A stretch of DNA of 64,000 nt from Rhododendron vialii (lineage: Eukaryota; Streptophyta; Magnoliopsida; Ericales; Ericaceae), in contig NC_080557.1 of NCBI RefSeq assembly GCF_030253575.1, positions 46,018,501 to 46,082,500 of the forward strand. Direction: 5' to 3'. Below are positions 57,028 to 64,000 of the stretch, in pieces. The stretch's first letter is position 1. The number at the start of each line of letters is the position of its first letter. The notes under the pieces were generated by a model that was not told the origin of the DNA, ran no database searches, and saw only the letters and a program-made list of their open reading frames with translations. Both the position numbers and the translations under genes were made by a program.

Positions 57028-60000
57028 CCTTCTGCAGCTTCTTTACGAGCAAGATTATCCCTCATTAGATCTGCTGCAGCTTCAGCTGCTTCAATACCAG
57101 CAGCACCCGTACAATAGCTGTTTCGGATAGTCTGTTTGCAACACTTGTAACCCCATTGATGATCCCTCCACCACGAACCCCAAACACTAGTGTGGTTGTT
57201 GATATGAACATCTTCCTCATACTTACTCCTAGGAAGGGCTAGCTCCTGCAAATAGAACAAAGCGAACATGTCAATACAGCTACAAATTATAAAATAGCAG
57301 ATCGGTGCAGCATTCTAACAAAAGAATCAGAACATCCATATAAATATATAATCAGATTACCCACTACGTTAGAAAAGGTAAATAGAAGAGTGATAATGGG
57401 TAAGGACAACAGGTAGACAATTGTTAAGCAGCAACTCGACATTATTGACTTGCACTTCGTTCTGAACAATCTTTTACTTATTAATTGCTAGGTTTATGTT
57501 CTCCAAAAGTCGAATCATATCCACTGACTCTAATCTTCTGTTATTCATCATCCAAATATACCAAGGGAGAAATCACAATCAACTCTATTGACGATTTCAC
57601 AAGGGACAGTAGGACTACAGCTATGCAACTACGTCTACGAGGACACAAAATGTTACATGTGCATAACAACCAATGACATCCCTACATAAAGAGAAGAAAA
57701 CGATACTAAGCTCATTAAGCTCCGATAAATAAAACAAGCATAGAAAGTAATTCAAGTATACCTGGCCCTTTATAATCCTGCCAGCACGATCATACTCGAC
57801 CTCTCTCTCACTTTGTCCCAGTAAAAGCTCCCTTGGAAGTTGTTCTTCTGTAGCAGCATTGCCATACTTCTCCATAATGGTCTCCTTCACTTCTGATTTC
57901 AGCTTTTCCTTATTGACCTTAAAATTCTTATAAAGCAACTCTGCTTGAGACGGAGCTGCTTGCATGTGAACATCATGCCCCTTGTCAAATGCCTCCCAAG
58001 CATGAATGTTGAGCTGCTTGAATTCCAAAGCTTGACCGCTTACTCTATTTTGATTATCCCCCTATAATGGTGATGGAAAGGCATCAGATACGTATGAGAT
58101 CAGTACACAGAACCATGTAACTTAACAGTAAGTTCAAAAAACACCATTTGTAGACGTCCACGATACTCACTGCATAAAATTTCTCGTTGGGATCCATATC
58201 TGGAAGAGGATCCTCACGCATGGATCGGGTTTTTGGATCGTAGTGGGCAGAGTTAACGTCAAGATTAAGAAGGTATTTCGCTGTGTCCTCTCGGATACGC
58301 AGGTTCCTGACAGGGAAAAGATGCACAAATTGTGTAAGCAATAGGCAACACAAATAGAGAAAACAATTTCCATATCACAAAACCAACACATGCACCAATG
58401 TGAGCACGTGCACATACATAACTGAGGCATACAATGGTTGTGACATGAAATAAGGAGTAGCATAAGATGATTGAAAAGAAGGAAGAAGAAAATGAAGGAA
58501 AAATACCTGACAGTTCCTGTACTCCCACCACCAGTAGTACGCACACGCTTCTCAACCTTCGCAAAGTCCATCTGTTTGCTCTCATCAACCTTGGCTTCAT
58601 CCACCTTCAGATCATCTTCATTGTCGTCCTCGTCACTAACCCCATCCTCTCCACTTTCGTTACCGTTTTTCTCCTCTAATTTCTTAAGCTGTTGCTCTTT
58701 CAAGTATTTCTTTCTGGATTCATCCCTTGCTTCGTATCTCTCAATAACATAGGCATAGCTAGCGGCATCATAGCCATTCCAACGGTCCCGTTTGCCATCA
58801 TAATCCAGCTCGAAGGTCTCTATTTTCTCATCCGGTGCAATATTTTTGTCCGTCCATTTAGCTCCCACTCTACGTGGCCTTTCCATGCATGACTTCAAAT
58901 CGTGTGTCATGGCTCCACAGCTGTAGAAGCACATGGCAAGATCATGTCAATTCAAACAGTATCTTCGTAGACAGACAAATTAAATCTTAATACTTGCATA
59001 GTTAAAAATATATATATGAAAGTTCAACAAGATACGTCATCATGGCGGGGCATTCCCTGAGGCGAGTTAGGTGCTTTTACCCATGAAGCAGGGTAAAACC
59101 ACTAAAGATTAGAACAGAGTATGGAAATGAGGCAACTAAACTCCTCCACAGCTGCAATTATAATAACTATTCCACCCCCCAACCCCACCTACACACTCGC
59201 ATCCAAAAGAAAAAAAATCTTCCGTAGCACTGACAAACCATTAAAAAACAGTAAAGAAGTCCGCACATCAAAGGGGATGCAACTCATTTAAAATGGACCA
59301 ATACATGCACAATGGAGAGAGAGAGAGAGAGAGGGGGGGGGGGGGGCTTCCACTTACTTTTCGCAAGCACCCTTCCTGAACTTGTCAGCCTGATAAATTT
59401 TTGCACCTCTGTCATACCATGATTTTGTATAATTTGGATCCGACTTCCATTTCCTTTGATGTTTTAAACTCTAACAAGAAGCAAAATTGAAAAAGGTTTC
59501 ACTATCCAGCCTTCGCAAAACACCATATATACGGCGAAACAAGATAACTAAGACAACATACCGGTCTTTCTGAATTAAGATACCAAGGTGCCGATGACAT
59601 ATACTGTGGAATATGGGGATTGATTTCTTTTCCATCTTCATCAACCTCGGCTGGAGCAAGACCTGCTTTACGTGCTTCTTCCAATTCCATCTGCTTTCTA
59701 TGGTCCTCCCTAGATTTGAATGCCACTGCAAGTACCAAAAAGAGGCAATTAGTTTTAACGGCATCAAATACAGTAAGAATTGCAGTGTTCGCCCAGAAGT
59801 TGTCAGTATTCATCCAAGATATATAACAGCAGGGAATCAAAGTGGTCGTTTTCATGATCACACAACAGCAAACCTCACTTAATGGTGTCCTAACTCGCTT
59901 TTAACCAACAAGGGTTGAATACTATGGCTTCATTTAGCTTGTGGAATCCCGGGTGAAAGCAAACATGAAATTGGATTATAGAAAGCAAATGGCTTTCTGC

Positions 60001-60716
60001 CCCAATACATTTGAAATATTTTCCCTGAAAACCCCTCATTCATCTCTACGTGATAATAAAGGATAAGTAACTCAGTACCAAGTACGATAAATAAACACTA
60101 CAGGCACAAAACCGAAGTCCAGGTCAACAAGATAGATTCAAGATACATGTCTCACCATATAAAAGGAACAAGTAGTACTTTAAAACCTAAATTTCCTAAA
60201 GAGAAATTCAGATAAACAAAAAAAGAGCCAACTTTTGCACACCATTGCTTGGGACTCTTTACGAAACGAAAAGACCTTCTGCGTCCTCGTAAATTTATGA
60301 GTACGAACGCTAAAGACTTCGGTAGCTAATTTCTACGATGCGAATTGCATCAATTCCTATCAAACTCCAAACAGTGGTAGAGAGTCTAGAGAAGAACATT
60401 ATCTTTGCAATTTCATCTCAAAAAGTTCCAAAATTACAAACAGACAATACGATTCCCCACGGCCGAGTTCCCCAGAACCATCTTCCATCAAAAACAAACA
60501 AAATCCCTAATTAAAACACAACGTAATTGGCCAATCCCAATCAATAGAAGGACGGAATTGAAAGCTGCATACTTCACTTTTCATGTAAGCCTTTATTAAT
60601 AAAGGATCGACAAAACAAAACACAGAACATGCGCATGTGCAACACATACAAAATAACTGCAAATCGATAGGATGATAAAGGGAGATCGAAGAAGGCATAC
60701 CTGATGCAGTCGCCAT
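54917..60716 (-). CDS. SLU7: Pre-mRNA-splicing factor SLU7
   Basis: Ten exons on the minus strand give 536 residues: 60701-60716, 59562-59725, 59358-59470, 58507-58920, 58171-58306, 57762-58061, 57029-57245, 56017-56120, 55632-55700, 54917-54994. The first exon encodes only MATAS. Landmarks: [20 protein letters not shown], a CCHC zinc knuckle (C96-x2-C99-x4-H104-x4-C109 in [14 protein letters not shown]), [15 protein letters not shown], a Lys-rich part, [31 protein letters not shown] and the end [12 protein letters not shown]7 acts in the second catalytic step of splicing, helping choose the 3' splice site. The length matches the plant family. Odd point: intron 7 starts GTTTTC followed by a long (TC)n run. 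Confidence 0.95.
56306..56447. mobile_element. Small MITE in SLU7 intron 7
   Basis: GGAAAATTATCTCCACACTC pairs with the right end (reverse complement GGGAAATGATTTCTACGCTC), and the arms continue with CCCTTTTTCGATTATG against CATAATCAAAAAAGGG and TTGTCTTTTAGTGA against TCACTAAAGGACAA. The total is 142 bp, almost entirely hairpin. AATAT-rich flanks (ATAATAT on both sides) may be the target duplication. Confidence 0.8.
56932..57023. repeat. (GC)n(GA)n microsatellite beside a SLU7 splice donor
   Basis: About 12 alternating G-C steps, then about 34 GA units, end 4 bp from the donor of SLU7 intron 7 (GT at 57027-57028 on the minus strand). Confidence 0.95.
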
Positions 60717-61071
60717 GATTCGCCTTGAAGATTTGAAACCCCGGGGGAGATGAGAATTTTGGTAGGAGAGAGCGGAGAGAGACACAAAGCGGCAGCTCTG
60801 ATTTTATTTTTTTTTGTTCTTAAAAGGAGCAATAATATTTGGGGTGGATTATGGAGCCCGATCCAATTCACTGTAACCGCCACGCTCTCTGTTTGATGAG
60901 TGATTCGACGTCGCTTGTTGTTTGGGCTCGATTCTGGGCTAAGCGAGACAAGGTTGGAGCAAAGGGCCAACCAATTATAGTTGCAGACCCAACAACACTT
61001 TAACGAAGTGTGGGCCAGCCCAATTATTCTCCAGTGGATATGCTAGCTTTTCCTTTGCCAGCCCAATCGGT

Positions 61072-61121
<50 letters not shown>

Positions 61122-62004
61122 GCGGCTATGACTTATTCTTGACAGAGATCTATGATGAGTTAGCTTTCCCGAGTTCTGGAACTAGGTTCTCCTTCCAAAG
61201 AAAGCACATTGAGATCCCTGGACATAACATGAATAATTAGAAAAAAGAAAAAACCTCAAAAACACAAAAAATTACAAATACTCCAAGACAAAGACTAATC
61301 AAATTAAACCCATTTTAATTTTTTTTTTAAACCAACTAAAAATAGAATAGACTACGTATTTGTGCATTTTTAAATAAATCCTAACCCTAACTCTTACTCA
61401 AATTTCGGAACCCTAACTTTTGGGTGGTTGAAATGTAGAATCAAGAGCAGAAGTTGCACATAACTCACGTACAGAGAGATACCTTGTACTAGTTCGATCT
61501 GAATCGAGTGCGACGAAATAAAACCCTAATCGAGAATCGAGTAGCCAGAGAGAACGAGCCAGAGAGAGAGAGAGAGAGAGAGAGGGAGGGATACCTTTTG
61601 TCGATTTGATCTTCTTCTTCGTCGTTGTTCGATCTTCTTCTTCGTGTGTTCGTCGTTCTTTCCTCTCTCTCTCTCTCTCTCTCCGGAACGAATGGGAAAG
61701 GGGGCTGCTGTAACCCGTTAATTTGTGACCTAACCTGTGACCCGCGAGATAATTTTACCTGACCCAACCCCCATCTTACCCGCGAGTTCCATTTTAAAAT
61801 TGGCTGAGATCCAATGGCTTACGGTTGAGTCCCGCACAAATCAAAATTTTTGGGATCCCTTGGGGGAACCGGAGTGATGATAAACCAGATCTTAACTCAA
61901 CGTGGGTAATGTTTTTAGTACCTAACATCAGTGATCCAAAAATAGTTCTCCATCTGTTTCACAAACAATGTCCAAAATCACTCTTTATATCTCAAAAAAA
62001 TCAG
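60717..62004. other. SLU7 upstream region and intergenic DNA
   Basis: Upstream of SLU7 (minus strand) are several TGGGCY-type sites: TTTGGGCTC and CTGGGCTAAG (about 60921-60941) and GTGGGCCAGCCCAA (about 61010). A (CT)n run lies at 61074-61119 and GA/CT runs at 61563-61685. Open frames here come from those repeats; no gene is supported. Confidence 0.55.
61074..61119. repeat. (CT)n microsatellite
   Basis: About 22 CT units, some 360 bp upstream of the SLU7 start. Confidence 0.95.
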
Positions 62005-62356
62005 AGGTGCTAGTGGTACAGCAACAGCTGCACAAATAGATTGCACAAATCAGTTTTGGACCCAATTTACAAAGATGATCGGAGCCACTCATTTTGTTCA
62101 AAATTTGTTTTTTATGGTCTCTGTAAAAAATCATCTCAATCCGATATTGGTAAGGATGTTTACGAATCATCCAACTTTGCTTCAGAATTTAGGAAAGTTG
62201 GATGATTTTTAAACATCCTTTCCGATATTGATCGGATTGAGATGATTTTTTTCAGGGACCTTAAAAAACAAATTTTGAACAAAATGAGCTGCTCCGATCA
62301 TTTTTGTTGAAAACGGATTTGTGCAAGCTGTTTGTGCAGCTGTTGCTGTACTCATA
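62005..62356. mobile_element. Foldback MITE with about 160-bp arms
   Basis: GTACAGCAACAGCTGCACAA (about 62017) pairs with TGTGCAGCTGTTGCTGTAC (about 62333). The arms continue through TTGTTCAAAATTTGTTTTTT, ATCATCTCAATCCGATATTG and GGATGTTT...ATCATCCAACTTT to a centre near 62185. There is no coding capacity and no clear target duplication. It is unrelated in sequence to the other foldback elements. Confidence 0.8.
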
Positions 62357-64000
62357 TCATTTCTGCAAAAAAAAATATTTGTATCATTTTCTATATCTAT
62401 ATTTAATATGAATTTCGTTTAATAGATCTCACTTAATTTTATTAAATAAAAATTTAAAATCATAAAAAGTAATATAACTTGATAGATAATTTTTTGAGAA
62501 GTGTGAATAATGATTTGGGACATCTCTTTGGGACGGAGGAGTACCAAACATATAAGCCCAAGAAAAAAAAAAGGGTCCAATTTTTGAAATTCGCTTTTGA
62601 CCCCTCAAGTGTCAATGCCGAGCATTCGGTCATTTTGTTCTCGACCCATCTCAAACAAAGCTCAATAATCTGTACTATATATATTATATTTTTGTAGTAT
62701 CTGGAAAAACATTCAATAAATACGAAATGCGTTGTGGGTTAGACGGGTAGATTCGAAGGTAGGCATTGCACTTATAGGACAGGATCTAAGTGGGCTATGA
62801 ACTTGAAAAGCAGGACCGACTGGTCATTTTCTCAAATTGGAATATCAATTAAGTTCATTGAATCATATATAGTCGATCACAAGAACAATAGTCGGGCAGA
62901 CTTTCAATAAGGGGTAGAAGTCATTTCAAAGGCGTCAACCAAGAAAAAGTAGCTAGCTAGGTAAGGAAAGGTAAGCCCCTATAATTTTCTTCTACCAGTA
63001 AATATCTATTTTGGTGTTCTACACGGCAAGTGGCTTAATTCCACACTTTGAAGCAGCTGCTGGTTGAAGTCTTCTTTCTATTTTTCTCCTGCAAGGGCTG
63101 CTGGAAAAAGAAAAAAAAAAAAGAGTCTCCAATATTTGGAGAGCTCCTCTAAGTAACAAGTCAATAAAATCAATTAATCATTCCAAAATTGACTTGCTAA
63201 CAAGTTTAATTTCAACAGCCGAAAGGAAGGAATATTATAGTCATAATTATACTAGTTGGGTTGTCTCCACTGCTAAAGAAATACTACAAAGGAATATTTT
63301 TACTCCAAAAATACTCATGATTTCATGACCTTAATTAAAACTTGGCCTTGAATTAATTCAGAATTGACTTTGGTTTGGTAATTAAACAGATCATGGGTTC
63401 AAAAACTAGACGAATTCTACTGGCCAGATCATTTTTCCCCTTTGTTTCATGCCTTGTGTAAGACTGATGGTATCATTCTTTAAGCATGGCCTTCTTTTTG
63501 AGCTAGCATGGGGCAAAAACATAAACGTGCTGCATTTGAACTCTTAGAAATGCATCATCATGAGATGCAAAAAAAAATAAAAAAAATAGACACAGTTATT
63601 ATATAGTAGTATCTCTCCTTGGAGACAATTAGGGAGCACGGAGCCAGAATTTATCGACAATGAGATCAACTACTTAGAGTAAGCTATAGTTGGTGTGACA
63701 CATGGTGAGAAGTAATTTTTGCAAACGTTTTTTGGGGGCAATTGGACAACAAATATGACATCAAATGTGTAAAATAACACCAGAATTAGTTGTAGCGACT
63801 CTAGCAATTTTTTCCAACTCAATAGAGTCAAGTGACCTCACTTTGCCAATGTATAGCTCCACCCGTGTTTGAAGGAGATTTAGGCCCCGTGAAGTGAGGT
63901 GAGACCTATCCCTTTAAAAAAAAAAAATTCAGAAAAGAAAGATCAATATATTAGGAAAAGGGTAGACATATCTGATAGAAAGAAAACTGATTTTACGAGG
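62357..64000. other. Intergenic DNA at the window end
   Basis: No gene is supported. A right-hand Stowaway-like end (TTGGGACGGAGGAGTA, about 62528-62543) follows AT-rich sequence that looks like a decayed Stowaway interior (TTTAATAGATCTCACTTAATTTTATT); the left end is not recognisable. The rest is AT-rich with homopolymer A runs. Confidence 0.5.

Noticed and set aside
56652-57117. Long open frames of Arg-Glu and Ser-Leu repeats across GA/CT runs, here and at about 4073-4343, 40182-40674, 52905-53216 and 61489-61767
   Set aside because: They are translations of dinucleotide repeats, open on both strands at once, with no domain or splice support.

Overview
This is plant nuclear DNA from a eudicot. 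The evidence is short exons with GT-AG introns, AT-rich intergenic DNA, many small DNA transposons and GA/CT microsatellites, and plant-specific families (11S seed globulins, TOL, DUF761, plant F-box, PDF1-like). An asterid, perhaps of the order Ericales, is my guess from the globulin sequences and is not proven.

Layout. 1-5.6 kb is gene-poor and holds a small solo LTR, a foldback element of Mutator type and a 1.25-kb foldback element. 5.67-9.50 kb is a TOL (TOM1-like, VHS-GAT) gene. 10.6-27.0 kb carries three 11S globulin (legumin) genes in tandem on the + strand (A, B, C). Their promoters are homologous, each with an RY/legumin box and a TATA box, and the spacers hold a LINE remnant, MITEs and a dense group of foldback elements rich in TTATGC motifs. 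28.8-30.6 kb is a small secreted PDF1-like protein gene. 30.6-34.9 kb is transposon-rich. 34.97-40.06 kb is a 14-exon TIM44 gene with a SINE in intron 2. 40.4-49.0 kb is a patchwork: the last exon of an ABCI20/21-like gene, an intact F-box gene, the first coding exon of NOP10, and a second copy of the F-box segment that carries a 1.8-kb solo LTR. 50.2-52.3 kb is a fourth, more divergent 11S globulin gene (D) on the - strand. 53.9-54.4 kb is a DUF761 gene whose 3' end is duplicated in tandem. 54.9-60.7 kb is the splicing factor gene SLU7 on the - strand. The last 3.3 kb has no gene that I can support.

How the genes relate. The four globulin genes share one gene plan: four exons with introns in phases 1, 0 and 0. 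They should be expressed in the maturing seed through CATGCA elements, made as preproglobulins, cut at a conserved Asn-Gly and packed into protein storage vacuoles. The neighbours (TOL, TIM44, SLU7) are single-copy housekeeping genes with unrelated jobs. The 40-49 kb part is best read as a segmental duplication plus gene fragments. I found no new defence system or gene cluster. The most unusual things are the TTATGC foldback family, the F-box copy whose two frame changes cancel, and the gene-fragment patchwork. Exon limits were placed by eye from splice sites, reading phase and remembered homologues, without any alignment run.
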